Shown here piece after piece: positions 32,466-43,700 of a DNA stretch of 62,137 bases; the first letter of the stretch is position 1, and each line of letters starts with the position of its first letter. Both the position numbers and the translations under genes were made by a program. The notes under the pieces were generated by a model, which did no database searches, was not told where the DNA came from, and saw only the letters and a program-made list of their open reading frames with translations. Source of the DNA: a virus; IMG/VR virus record IMGVR_UViG_3300020721_000009, positions 1-62,137 of that record; one strand, written 5' to 3'.

Positions 32466-32767
32466 TGGCGGCACAATATTCAAATACCAGTCCTTGGTAT
32501 ACAACCAATGTAACACAAAATTACTTAGATATATTAACAATCAGACCAGTTAGTTCAGCAATTGATGATTTTTTATATACAATAGAACCACAATACACTT
32601 ATAGACCTGATTTACTGGCATATGATTTATATGGTACATCCAATCTATGGTGGGTCTTTATTCAAAGAAATTTAGATGTATTACAAGATCCAATATTTGA
32701 TTTTGTTCCAGGTAAACAAATTTATTTGCCAAAAAACAGCAGTTTAACAACAGTATTGGGATTATAA
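32465..32767 (+). CDS. gp53: Baseplate wedge protein, gp53-like (100 aa)
   Basis: The segment YRPDLLAYDLYGTSNLWWVF and the following DPIFDFVPGKQIYLPKN are typical of the gp53 baseplate-wedge family, which ends in a LysM-like surface. It is shorter than T4 gp53 (196 aa). The start overlaps the preceding stop by one base. T4 also has gene 53 before gene 5; here one unassigned gene lies between them. Confidence 0.75.
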   Translation: MAAQYSNTSPWYTTNVTQNYLDILTIRPVSSAIDDFLYTIEPQYTYRPDLLAYDLYGTSNLWWVFIQRNLDVLQDPIFDFVPGKQIYLPKNSSLTTVLGL

Positions 32768-32768
32768 T

Positions 32769-35153
32769 ATGGCCGGAGCAACTACTAGTTCAACTTCTAG
32801 CACAACGTCTATAATGGATTTAAACCCAGTAGCTGCTATAACTGGATTTATAAAAAATGATTTATTTGGTTCTGTAAGTTCTGGTGTCACATCATCAGAG
32901 TTAAAGTTGCCATTACCAAATCCATTACATAATTATGCAACATATAATTATGTAATATCGTTATATTGTCTTGATGCAGATAGTTACAATTTTCCTGCCA
33001 AATCTTATTTAATCGGAAAATTACCACCATTAATATGTAAATCAGCAAATGCCGATCCTACTAATAGAATACAATTAGTAGATGGCGGGAAATATGATTT
33101 TTATATAGATGGATTAACAATTGACGGATCTGCAGGGTTCACCCCGGATTCTGGTAATACTACTCCTACAACATTAGAATTTAATGTAATAGAACCGTAT
33201 AGTATGGGAATGTTTATACAAGTTCTGCAATTAGCAGCTGCAAAACAAAATTATGCAGTATGGTATGAAGCTGTATTTTTATTAGTCATTGAATTTAAAG
33301 GAAATACTGAAAATGGACAAATGCTATCCATTCCAAATACAAAGAAGTATATTCCTATAATATTTACAAAAAGTAATTTAAAGGTGGACGAAAAAGGAAG
33401 CTATTGGCATATGGCTGCTACTTCATCGGCTGGGCAAGCATTGAATGATAGTTACACAAAATTAAAAAATGAGGTCAGCTTAGTTGGTAAAACTGTCCAA
33501 GAATTATTACAAAGTGGTGAAAACAGTTTACAGCAAGTAGTAAATGCTAGGTATAAAGAAGCTGTAACATTGGGCACGGTAAAAGTTGCTGATGAAATAC
33601 TTATTTTATTTCCGGTTGATATTTCTACAACTGGTGCAACTTCTTCTGTTACTGCCCCTGGTGGAACAGAAAATAATACAACAGCTACTGCCGATACTAC
33701 TAAAGCACAGGACGAAACAATTTTCAAATCATTAGGTGTATCAAGAAGTTCAACAAGTTCTTCTTTAATTCAATTAAGCAATACTTGTAATTTTATAGGG
33801 AAATCTAAGATAGATATAAGTTCAACCATATCTGGCACAACACCATTTAAACCAGATGATTTGCTATGGAATGAAAAAGCAAAAGTAGTTGATAGATCAA
33901 AAACCAATAAAACACAACCTGAATGTTCTTTTAATTTTGCACAAGGTTCTGATATTATAAATGCAATAAATCAAGTAATAATGAAAAGTGAATTTGCAAT
34001 TGATACGATGGCATCTAACAACTTATCACCAGATGGTATGAGAACACAATGGAAAGTTGATACACAAGTATATCATATTTCGTCTAATTCAAACATATCA
34101 AAAACTGGTGCAGTGCCAAAATTAATAGTTTACAGAATTATACCATATGAAGCACATGCCAGTAATATCTTGGCACCAAACGCAACTGCACCTGGATTAG
34201 CTGAATTAAAAAAACAGGTAGTAAAAGAGTATAGCTATATGTATAGTGGTAAAAATGTAGATTTAATAAAGTTTGACTTTGAAATGTCTCAATCATTTTT
34301 TAATCTTCAAATGGCGGATTTGTCACAATTGACTGGTGATGTAGAATCTGCAAAGAAAACCGGTGATCTTGTTGAAATACAGAAGAATAATTCTTCATTA
34401 AATGCTCCAGAAGGAGATTCAAATGTAAAACTTGGATCAGCAGTTGCTTCTACAAAATATGTTAATACTGTATTATCTTTGGATAATAAAGGTGGAACAA
34501 GTGGCGATACTGTAGGTTCAAGGGCTGCAAAATTATTTCATGATGCTATGATAAAAAATTTGGATATGCAACAGGTCACATTTGAAATAATAGGTGATCC
34601 ATATTATATATCAACTAGTGGTTTAGGTAATTTTACAGATACCCAATTGGATAAAAAAAATATAACAAAAGACGGAAGTGCAAATTATCAAAATGGAGAA
34701 GTTCACATTAATATTAATTTTAGAACTCCTACTGATATTAACCAAACAACTGGATTATACAATCTTAAAAATTCAACTTTATGTCATCAATTTAGTGGAT
34801 TGTTTCAATTATTACGAGTACAACATAGATTTAAATCTGGAAAATTTACGCAAGAAATTGTTGCTAATAGAATGCAAGGACAAGATAATACAGCACCATT
34901 TAAAGCATCATCGACGTTGACATCAGACAAATATTCATTAGTTAATACTGGATTATCTCCTGATTTGCCACCTGGTATACAAACACCAGGGATAACAAAT
35001 AGTTTTTCATCAGCAATCAGTCCAAAATTTAATACATCAACTTCTAATCAAGGATATGGATTGGCTGGGGTAACACTAACCCAAGGAGCAACTAATACAT
35101 TTTCATCGGCAGTTACTCCAAAATTAAATACACCAACTAACACAGGATTATAA
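32769..35153 (+). CDS. Baseplate/hub structural protein, gp27 candidate (794 aa)
   Basis: The N-terminal part (NPLHNYATYNYVISLYCLDA, then EFNVIEPYSMGMFIQVLQLA) and a middle segment (SFNFAQGSDIINAINQVIMK, later YRIIPYEAHASN and KNVDLIKFDFEMSQSFFN) look like beta-barrel hub domains of contractile tails. The position between gp53 and gp5 would suit the T4 gp27 role, but it is about twice gp27's length (391 aa) and I cannot confirm homology. The N-terminus is Ser/Thr-rich. The C-terminus carries an imperfect repeat (NSFSSAISPKFNT and NTFSSAVTPKLNT). The start follows the gp53 stop by one base. Confidence 0.5.
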   Translation: MAGATTSSTSSTTSIMDLNPVAAITGFIKNDLFGSVSSGVTSSELKLPLPNPLHNYATYNYVISLYCLDADSYNFPAKSYLIGKLPPLICKSANADPTNRIQLVDGGKYDFYIDGLTIDGSAGFTPDSGNTTPTTLEFNVIEPYSMGMFIQVLQLAAAKQNYAVWYEAVFLLVIEFKGNTENGQMLSIPNTKKYIPIIFTKSNLKVDEKGSYWHMAATSSAGQALNDSYTKLKNEVSLVGKTVQELLQSGENSLQQVVNARYKEAVTLGTVKVADEILILFPVDISTTGATSSVTAPGGTENNTTATADTTKAQDETIFKSLGVSRSSTSSSLIQLSNTCNFIGKSKIDISSTISGTTPFKPDDLLWNEKAKVVDRSKTNKTQPECSFNFAQGSDIINAINQVIMKSEFAIDTMASNNLSPDGMRTQWKVDTQVYHISSNSNISKTGAVPKLIVYRIIPYEAHASNILAPNATAPGLAELKKQVVKEYSYMYSGKNVDLIKFDFEMSQSFFNLQMADLSQLTGDVESAKKTGDLVEIQKNNSSLNAPEGDSNVKLGSAVASTKYVNTVLSLDNKGGTSGDTVGSRAAKLFHDAMIKNLDMQQVTFEIIGDPYYISTSGLGNFTDTQLDKKNITKDGSANYQNGEVHININFRTPTDINQTTGLYNLKNSTLCHQFSGLFQLLRVQHRFKSGKFTQEIVANRMQGQDNTAPFKASSTLTSDKYSLVNTGLSPDLPPGIQTPGITNSFSSAISPKFNTSTSNQGYGLAGVTLTQGATNTFSSAVTPKLNTPTNTGL

Positions 35154-35155
35154 GA

Positions 35156-36604
35156 ATGGCAGAAGATATTAATAGTGGTACGCAGCGATCAATTCCACCT
35201 GAAATACAAAGTATATTACCATGTCGTGCGGTGGTGGTTAGTAACATTGATATTGACTATATGGGACGATTACAAGTTCAATTACTAAGACCTGGTGCAG
35301 GAAATAACACTACTGGTGGACAAATAATCCCAGTTTCATATTTAAGCCCGTTTTGGGGAACAACTGATATAAATTACGTTTATAATGATACCGATACGTA
35401 TGATAATACACAGAAAAGTTATGGGATGTGGATGACCCCTCCTGATGTTGGGTCAGTAGTTATTGTAATTTTTGTTGATGGAGATATTTCAAAAGGCTAT
35501 TGGATTGGTGGAGTTATTGATGGAAAAATGAATTTCATGACTCCTGGAAATGCTGCAACACAAAATGTTGATGGAACAGCTACTCCAGATAGTGCTGGTA
35601 GGCCAGGCAGAGTGCCAGTAGCAGAATATAATAAGAATAAAACACAAAATGGAACAGATCCAACAAAGTTTATTAAACCAATACATCCATTTACCTCGGT
35701 TTTAAAGAATCAAGGATTGCTTATAGATGATATACGTGGTATTACAACTAGTAGTGCTAGACGAGAAACACCTAGTATGGTATTTGGAATAAGCACCCCT
35801 GGGCCATTTGATAAACAACCAAATGCACAAACTGGTCGAATTGGTAGATATGATAGTGCTATAAACAATGCTCCAGTAAGTCATCTTGGTGGTACTTCGT
35901 TTGTAATGGATGATGGTGATGATAAGTTTCTAAGAAAAACACCAGCAAGTAGTGGAGCACCGGAATATGCAGCAGTAGAGCAAGGTGATACATCTGGCAA
36001 CGTAACTATACCGCATAATGAGTTAGTACGAATTAGAACTAGAACTGGTCATCAGATTTTATTACATAATTCTGAAGATCTAATTTATATTGGAAATGCA
36101 AAAGGAACTACTTGGATAGAACTCACCAGTAATGGAAAAATCGACATATATGCTGATGACAGTATTAGTATCCATACAAAAAATGACTTAAATGTTACTG
36201 CTGATAGAGATATAAATTTTAAGGCTGGACGTAATATTAATTTAAATGCTGCTGGAAATTTTAATTGTTCAGTAGGATTTAACCATTCTATCAAAGCTGG
36301 TGGAAATGGTTTGATAACAGTTGGTGGTAATAGTAATATAAGTGCAGGTGGTAATCATGTCGAAACTGCTGCTAAAATATATATGAATGGACCAGCTGCT
36401 GCCGTTGCTGGTGATGCTCCTATACCAAGACGGGTACCGCAAGTTGAACCTTGGAATAATCATGAAAATCTTGATCCAAGTTTGTTCACACCAGATAAAA
36501 CTGGTGCGTATATTCCACAACCAAATGATCCACCACCACCTGTTCCAAAATTATTTGGACAATATACTACTATAACAGATACTTTTAATAAAGTAACAGG
36601 ATAA
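35156..36604 (+). CDS. gp5: Baseplate hub spike, gp5-like without lysozyme (482 aa)
   Basis: An N-terminal OB-fold is visible (AVVVSNIDIDYMGRLQVQLL, later WMTPPDVGSVVIVIFVDGDI, then KGYWIGGVIDG). The C-terminal part is a VgrG/gp5C-type triple-stranded beta-helix with repeats such as DDSISIHTKNDLNVTADRDI, GRNINLNAAGNF and GGNSNISAGGNH. The lysozyme domain of T4 gp5 is not visible; about 140 residues of linker occupy its place. The protein forms the membrane-piercing spike. The last 40 residues are Pro-rich (NDPPPPVPKLFG). AGGA lies about 8 bases before the ATG. Confidence 0.85.
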   Translation: MAEDINSGTQRSIPPEIQSILPCRAVVVSNIDIDYMGRLQVQLLRPGAGNNTTGGQIIPVSYLSPFWGTTDINYVYNDTDTYDNTQKSYGMWMTPPDVGSVVIVIFVDGDISKGYWIGGVIDGKMNFMTPGNAATQNVDGTATPDSAGRPGRVPVAEYNKNKTQNGTDPTKFIKPIHPFTSVLKNQGLLIDDIRGITTSSARRETPSMVFGISTPGPFDKQPNAQTGRIGRYDSAINNAPVSHLGGTSFVMDDGDDKFLRKTPASSGAPEYAAVEQGDTSGNVTIPHNELVRIRTRTGHQILLHNSEDLIYIGNAKGTTWIELTSNGKIDIYADDSISIHTKNDLNVTADRDINFKAGRNINLNAAGNFNCSVGFNHSIKAGGNGLITVGGNSNISAGGNHVETAAKIYMNGPAAAVAGDAPIPRRVPQVEPWNNHENLDPSLFTPDKTGAYIPQPNDPPPPVPKLFGQYTTITDTFNKVTG

Positions 36605-36607
36605 CAT

Positions 36608-37036
36608 ATGTCTACAATCTATACAAAAACTTCAATAATAGGAAAAGCACAACCAATTACATCACAAATGTATAAAGGTTTTAGTACTGTTAGTGCAGAT
36701 ACCGAAAATTTTAAATTATATGATTTTGCATTGATTAAGCAAGATTTGTTAAATCACTTTTATATTCGACAAGGTGAACGATTAATGAATCCAACATTTG
36801 GTACTATAATATGGGATATGTTATTTGAACCATTGACTGAACAGACAAAAGATCTTATATTACAGAATGTTAATGAAATTGTAAATTATGATCCACGCAT
36901 AACTGCCCAAAATGTCATAGTAACACAATATGATAGTGGATTGCAAATAGAATGTGTATTAACGTACCTTCCATACAACATTTCTGAACAGCTAACATTG
37001 AAGTTTGACCAAAGTAATGGTCTATTAGCACAATAA
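36608..37036 (+). CDS. gp25: Baseplate wedge protein, gp25 family (142 aa)
   Basis: The core QGERLMNPTFGTIIWDMLFE and following PLTEQTKDLILQNVNEIVNY is the conserved gpW/gp25 signature, with the usual Glu-Pro pair in DMLFEP. The protein links wedge to inner baseplate and sheath. The length is near T4 gp25 (132 aa). AGGA lies 7 bases before the ATG. The adjacent gp6 gene has its own late promoter. Confidence 0.92.
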   Translation: MSTIYTKTSIIGKAQPITSQMYKGFSTVSADTENFKLYDFALIKQDLLNHFYIRQGERLMNPTFGTIIWDMLFEPLTEQTKDLILQNVNEIVNYDPRITAQNVIVTQYDSGLQIECVLTYLPYNISEQLTLKFDQSNGLLAQ

Positions 37037-37057
37037 TATACGTAGTTTATCAAAATC

Positions 37058-37065
37058 TATAAATA
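37058..37065 (+). promoter_or_regulatory. Consensus late promoter TATAAATA for gp6 and the giant gene
   Basis: A perfect TATAAATA lies 18 bases before the gp6 ATG at 37084, with AGGA between. It would also drive the overlapping 14.6-kb gene downstream. Confidence 0.75.
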
Positions 37066-37083
37066 TAGATATTAGGATATATC

Positions 37084-40000
37084 ATGAGCGCAACCGATAG
37101 AGAAAATAGACTTTTAGTCGCTGAAAACTGGACAAAAATATATCAGTCATTCCGTAATGCTGATTTCCAAAGTTACGATTTCGAAAATCTTCGACGTACA
37201 ATGGTTAATTATTTACGACAAAACTATCCAGAGGATTTCAATGATTACATTGAAAGTTCTGAATATTTGGCATTGATTGATCTCATTGCATTTCTAGGAC
37301 AGAACATTGCGTTCAGAGTAGATTTAAATGCTCGTGAAAACTTCTTAGAATTAGCTGAAAGACGAGATAGTATTTTAAGATTATCTAGAGTAATTAGTTA
37401 TAATGCTAAACGAAACATACCAGCAAGTGGCCTATTAAAATTTACATCTGTGCAAACAACTGAATCTGTAATAGATAGTAATGGTAGAAATTTAGCGAAT
37501 CAAGTAATCACTTGGAATGATGTATCAAATCAAAATTGGTATGATCAATTCATAAGAATCATGAATGCAGCAATGCCATCAACCCAACAATTTGGTAATG
37601 CAGCTGATAATGCTACCATTTATGGTATTCCTACATCACAGTATAGATTTCAGGCAGCAAATACTGATGTTCCTGTATATTCATTTAATAAAGTTGTATC
37701 TGGTACTTCAATGAATTTTGAAATTACTAGTGCTACATTTAAAGGTGAATCTTTTATATACGAAGAACCACCGAGTGTTGGCAATAGTGTAGCTTGTATA
37801 TATCGTGATGATGGACAAGGTGCTGGAAGTCTAAGTTCTGGGTTTTTCTTTAATTTTACACAAGGATCTCTAAACACCGGCACTTTTACTATTAATCAAC
37901 CAAGTTCAAATGAATCTATTGATATTAATACACCAAATATTAATAATAATGATGTATGGTTATATCAATTAGATATGTCTGGTGTTGAACAAACATTATG
38001 GACACAGGTTCCTAATTTAAACGGTAATAATGTAATATACAATAGCATTAATAATAATGTAAATTCAATATATGGTGCTATTACAAAAGCTGGTGATGAA
38101 GTAAGTTTAACATTTGGTGATGGTACCTTTGGTAATTTGCCACAAGGTTCTTTTAGAGTATATTATAGAATAAGTAATGGATTATCATACGTTATTAATA
38201 CACAAGATATTAGAAATGTATCAGTAGATATTCCATATATTTCTGCACTTGGACAATTGCATACATTAACTGTAACATTGGCATTGACAACATCTGTATC
38301 TAATTCTTCGCCATCTGAATCAAATACTAGTATCAAAACAAATGCACCACAAGTATATTATACGCAAAATCGTATGATAACAGGTGAAGATTATAATATA
38401 AGTCCACTAAGTGCAAACCAACAAGTATTAAAAGTGTTGTCTGTTAATAGAACATCAAGTGGCATTAGCAGATATTTTGATTTAGTAGATCCAACTAGTA
38501 AATATAGTTCTACTAATTTATTTGCAGATGATGGTGTAATTTATACAGAAAACTATACACCAACCGTTAATTTTTCTTATATTACAAAAGATGATATTAC
38601 AAGAGTCATCTATAATACAATATTTGATATACTTAAACATACTGATTTAAGAAATTTTTATTATTTAAATTTTATAAAAGATACCGCGAGTGATGGGTTT
38701 GATGCATCTTGGAATCAAGTATCAACAGATGTAACAACTTCTGCAGGAACAATTACAGTTTCATCATTAACCTCACCAGACTTACAATATATTACAATTG
38801 GAACGTTACTTAAATTTTCAGCACCACTTGGTTATTATTTTGATACAAATTTACAAAATAAATTGGTTTTTGGAAATGCCACTAGTACTGGTTCTTCATA
38901 TTATGTATGGGCTGAAGTTGTTAACGTAAATAATGGCACGTATACTTTAAATAAAATTATACCAAGTTCGTTTACAACAACAGAGGTAATTAATAATAGT
39001 TCAGTAACTGTTGAACATCCTGTATCTATTAGTAAAATAATTCCAAAATTTGTAAACACGCTTGTTAGTACAACAACAATTTCAACAATGATTGGATTGA
39101 TATATGCAAATGAACTATTTGGGTTAACATATTCTGTTAAATCTAGTTCATGGGAAATTATAAAAAATTCTAATTTAAATACTATTGATCCATTTGGTAT
39201 AGGATATCAAGGTGACAATTCAAATAAAAATATTGATGCTAGTTGGTTACTATTATTTACTCCTAATAATGGGTCATATATTGTAACAAGTCGTGAAACA
39301 AAATATATATTTGAAAGTGATAAGCAATTAAGATTTTATTATGATGGTACTACTAAAATATATGATAGCCAATCTAACCGTGTAGTAAATGATTTAATTA
39401 AAATATTAAATATTAATTCAAATCCATCTGTTATATCTACTATTGCAACTGGTAATGCTGGTAGTTATAGTATAACTATAACAAGTGGTATTGGAATATT
39501 TTCTGGTATGCTTGTTGAAGGCACTGGTATTAACACAAATACATTAGTTACTGATTTAAGCGTATCCTCGAATGGGATAGTAACATTAACTTTAAATAAA
39601 TCGGTAACATATAATATTATATCTAGTTTAATTTCATTTACAATTCCTGGCGTTTCTACATTTACTAACGATATTATTTGGCAAATTTCTTCAGAATATA
39701 TTGGATCTGATGGATATATTGATACTAAAAAAGTTGTTGTTTCATTTTTAGATAGTGACAATAATGGTATAGTCGATGATCCAGAATTGTTTGATAGAGT
39801 AGTTGCTCCAAATATTAATACATTAACCAAATATATTGTAGAACAGAAATACTCAATTTCTGCAGGGCAGGATGATTACAGATATGTTGATAACACTTCA
39901 AATATTGTGATAATTTTAGCATCACAAACAATGATTGGAAATACTTCAATTTATACTGTTGGTCAATATTTTTATTTTATTGACACTGGAATTGTTAAAC

Positions 40001-40743
40001 AGTTAAATGCAACTGGTACATTAACTGCCACACTCGATTATAAGGTTTATATTGGTAGAGATAACTTAAAGTTCCAATATACACATTCTGCAGACTATGA
40101 TTCACGTATTGATCCAGGTACCAGTAATATTATTGATGTTTATGTATTAATGAATGAATATGATATTGTTTTTAGACAATGGTTAAATGGGTCTATTTCT
40201 ACAAAACCATTACCACCTAGTTCAAACGAATTATACAATACTCTTTCACCAAATTTAAATTTAATAAAATCTATATCTGATGAAATTATATATCACCCAG
40301 TTTCATATACGGTTTTATTTGGTAGTACAGCAATACCAGAATTACAAGCAACTTTTAAAGTAATTAAAAATCCAGAACAGGTTGTTTCTGATAATGATAT
40401 TAAATCACGTGTTATTACAGCAATTAATCAGTTCTTTGCAATTGATAATTGGAATTTTGGCGATTATTTTTATTTTACGGAACTATCAACATATGTAATC
40501 AATAGTTTAGCTCCTGATATTGTTAGCTTTGTAATAGTTCCTACACAATCAGGATTAAATTTTGGTAGTTTATTTGAAATAACTGCAAATAGTGACCAAT
40601 TATTTATAAGTGGTGCCACTGTAAATGATATTGAGATTATATCAGGCATTACTACAACTAACATTAAATCAGTAAGTGGTACATCAACCATTTCTACTAA
40701 TTCTAACCAATCTATAACTAGTTCACCATACGGGAGTTTATAA
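37084..40743 (+). CDS. gp6: Baseplate wedge protein, gp6 family, enlarged (1219 aa)
   Basis: The N-terminus (YQSFRNADFQSYDFENLRRT, ESSEYLALIDLIAFLGQNIA, DLNARENFLELAERRDSILR) and the segment with FGDGTFGNLPQGSFRVYYRI are typical of gp6 / baseplate-J proteins. The C-terminal YHPVSYTVLFGSTAIP to NWNFGDYFYFTELSTYVINS is also family-like. gp6 forms the wedge backbone that rearranges on contraction. It is nearly twice T4 gp6 (660 aa). The extra length lies between about 480 and 950 and is beta-rich, suggesting inserted surface domains. It overlaps the next start by one base (TAATG). Confidence 0.9.
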   Translation: MSATDRENRLLVAENWTKIYQSFRNADFQSYDFENLRRTMVNYLRQNYPEDFNDYIESSEYLALIDLIAFLGQNIAFRVDLNARENFLELAERRDSILRLSRVISYNAKRNIPASGLLKFTSVQTTESVIDSNGRNLANQVITWNDVSNQNWYDQFIRIMNAAMPSTQQFGNAADNATIYGIPTSQYRFQAANTDVPVYSFNKVVSGTSMNFEITSATFKGESFIYEEPPSVGNSVACIYRDDGQGAGSLSSGFFFNFTQGSLNTGTFTINQPSSNESIDINTPNINNNDVWLYQLDMSGVEQTLWTQVPNLNGNNVIYNSINNNVNSIYGAITKAGDEVSLTFGDGTFGNLPQGSFRVYYRISNGLSYVINTQDIRNVSVDIPYISALGQLHTLTVTLALTTSVSNSSPSESNTSIKTNAPQVYYTQNRMITGEDYNISPLSANQQVLKVLSVNRTSSGISRYFDLVDPTSKYSSTNLFADDGVIYTENYTPTVNFSYITKDDITRVIYNTIFDILKHTDLRNFYYLNFIKDTASDGFDASWNQVSTDVTTSAGTITVSSLTSPDLQYITIGTLLKFSAPLGYYFDTNLQNKLVFGNATSTGSSYYVWAEVVNVNNGTYTLNKIIPSSFTTTEVINNSSVTVEHPVSISKIIPKFVNTLVSTTTISTMIGLIYANELFGLTYSVKSSSWEIIKNSNLNTIDPFGIGYQGDNSNKNIDASWLLLFTPNNGSYIVTSRETKYIFESDKQLRFYYDGTTKIYDSQSNRVVNDLIKILNINSNPSVISTIATGNAGSYSITITSGIGIFSGMLVEGTGINTNTLVTDLSVSSNGIVTLTLNKSVTYNIISSLISFTIPGVSTFTNDIIWQISSEYIGSDGYIDTKKVVVSFLDSDNNGIVDDPELFDRVVAPNINTLTKYIVEQKYSISAGQDDYRYVDNTSNIVIILASQTMIGNTSIYTVGQYFYFIDTGIVKQLNATGTLTATLDYKVYIGRDNLKFQYTHSADYDSRIDPGTSNIIDVYVLMNEYDIVFRQWLNGSISTKPLPPSSNELYNTLSPNLNLIKSISDEIIYHPVSYTVLFGSTAIPELQATFKVIKNPEQVVSDNDIKSRVITAINQFFAIDNWNFGDYFYFTELSTYVINSLAPDIVSFVIVPTQSGLNFGSLFEITANSDQLFISGATVNDIEIISGITTTNIKSVSGTSTISTNSNQSITSSPYGSL

Positions 40744-43700
40744 TGACAGATAGCGTTGATCCAAATGCAACTAATAATGTAGCATCTACTTTTTTACCAA
40801 GATTATACAGAACTGATGCTAATAATAAGTTTTTACAAGCTACCGTTGAACAAATGTCTCAACAAGGGACTGTAACAAAATTAAATGGATATATAGGAAG
40901 ACAAACCGCAAAAGCAACTATTGGTAGTGATGTTTTTGTTAAAGCTGCTGATTCAGATAGACAAAATTATCAATTAGAACCATCAGTTGTCATTAATGAT
41001 CAAGAAGGTAATAATACATATTTTAAAGATTATCAAGATTATATTAATAGAATAGAACTATTTGGTGGGAATGTTTCAGATCATCAACGATTAAATTCAG
41101 AAGAGTTTTATAGCTGGGATCCACAAATTAACTGGGATAAATTTGTAAATTTTCAAAATTATTATTGGTTAACACCATCTGTAATTAATATTGGTGGTGA
41201 ACAAACTGGGGTGATTAGTACATTTAGTGTTAATACTAAAACTATTGGTAATACCACAGAATATGTATTCACACCAAATGGTATAAGTGAAAATCCTGAA
41301 ATCACATTATATAAAGGACAAACATATATATTTAAAATTAATAGTCCTAGTCAACCATTTAGTATAAAAACCAATCGATCAATAGGTTCTGCTGATAGAT
41401 ATTTAAGTGGTATTTCTGGATATGCTGTGCAAGATGGTACTATAACATTTACCGTAGGAAATGATGCACCTAGTACTTTATTTTATCAGAGTGAAATTGA
41501 CTTAAATGCTGGTGGTATTTTTAATATAAAAGCGATTTCACAAAATACTATAATTGATATAGAACAAGAAATTTTAGGAAAATCTACTTATAAATTAACA
41601 AATGGATATAACTTAAGTAATGGAATGTTAGTAGCATTTACTGGAAATGTTACACCAGCAAGTTATAGCACTGGAAATTATTATGTAGAAGGAGTTGGCT
41701 CATCAATACAATTAATCCCATCTACTTATATTAATAACACATCAAATTTACATGAGTATATATTGATTAATAAAGCTAGTGATGATAAGAACCCATGGAG
41801 TAGAGCAAATAGATGGGTTCATACTGATATCTTAAATATAAGTGATCAGATAAACAATACATCATCTAGTTTAGACCAAGCACACCGAGCTATTAGACCA
41901 ATTATTGAATTTTCAGCAAACTTAAAATTGTTTAATTTTGGTACAAATTGGTTAATGGATATTAATTTGTTAGATGTTTACACTACTGATGCTTTTTCAA
42001 CCGCTGAGGGATCGGCTGGTTTCTATATTGATAATCAATTAGTAAGTGATGGACAACTTGTTATTTTTACAAATGAATTAGATGAATTAGTAAGAAATAA
42101 TATTTATAGAATAGTATACATTAATTCTAAAATACATCTTGAATTAGTAACAACCCCAGAAATAAATCAAGTAATATATGTAAAAGATGGCGCCAATAAT
42201 ATGTCAAAATATTTATGGTATAATGGCATTACATGGGTTACTGCACAACAAAAAAATGGTATTAACAATGCCCCGTTATTTGACGTAGTTGATGATAATT
42301 TAGTAAGTATTAGCGACGTATCGGTTTACAATGGATCTAGTTTTAAAGGAACTTATATATTTTCTTATAAAGTCGGAACTGGCACTGTCGATACTGAGTT
42401 AAAATTTCCATTATCATATAGAAATATTAATAACATTGGTGATATTATATTTAATTTTGATTTTGTTAATGATACTTTTGATTATAAAGAAACAACTCAA
42501 ATTGTTACTAAGAATATCAGTAAAGGCTATTTGGTATTAAAAGATTATGTTAATAATAATGTTTACACAAATGGGTGGAAAAAATCAAATATTACTACAG
42601 TACAAGCTGGTATAAGAGTATATAAAAATTCTAAAATTACAAACAATTTTAATATTGATATTTTTGATGATATTTCAAATTTATCTGATTTAGTGGTTCG
42701 CATTTATATAAATGGTGAAAGATTACAACAGTATACTACAACAAACAAACCAAATTGGCTATTAGTAAATACCCCATTATACAAACAATTAGTATTGATA
42801 AATTCTTCAACTAATGTAACGGTGACTGCAACTGATTCTGCTACTAATTTAATAACAATTAGCGATACTACTAAACTTACTATTGGACAAAAGATTGTTT
42901 TTGGTTCAGATTTTGGTAATTTAATATCTGATACTATTTATTATGTATCTTCCATACCTAGTATAACTGAATTTACTGTATCTAAATCATTAACTGGTGC
43001 TGATATTTTATTATCAACAGAAATTGTGCAGGTTCCGTTATATTTTTTATCTGATATTCAATTAAATGACATATTAACAATAAAAACATTTTCATCTCAG
43101 CCAATAAACAAAAATGGATATTATGAAATTCCAAATAATTTACAAAATAATCCATTAAATGGAATTATTAAAAATTTTACATTAGGTGAAGTAATTAATC
43201 ATGTTGATTCAATAGTTGATAATTTATCATCTATATTTGTTGGAGTTTTTCCAGGATTAAGTAATCTGCGTGATTTGGGTGACATTTCACCATTTGGTAC
43301 AAAATTTGTTAAACATAGTGGACCATCTGGAATATCATTATATCATCTTACTTCTGATACTGTAAATATTACAAAAGCTATAGAACAAAGCAGAGATGAT
43401 TATAATAAGTTTAAAAGAAATTTTATTTCAGTTGCTGAAACACTTGGTGTAGATACTGATACTAAAAATCACGTAGATTTAATATTACAAAATATTACTA
43501 AAAATATACCAAATACCGCACCATATTATTTTAGTGATATGGCGCCGTTTGGTGCTAGTATTAAAACAACACATATAATTGCTGGGTTTACAAGTAACCA
43601 ATTTGCATTAAACACACCATTTGATACAACTGTTTTATCAAATCAAGCAGTTGGGGTATATGTAAACGATGTTCAACTAATTGTTAATCATGAATATATT

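Noticed and set aside
36085-36520. Minus-strand open frames opposite the gp5-like gene
   Set aside because: They are shadows of the beta-helix repeats, with no ribosome binding site or recognisable domain.
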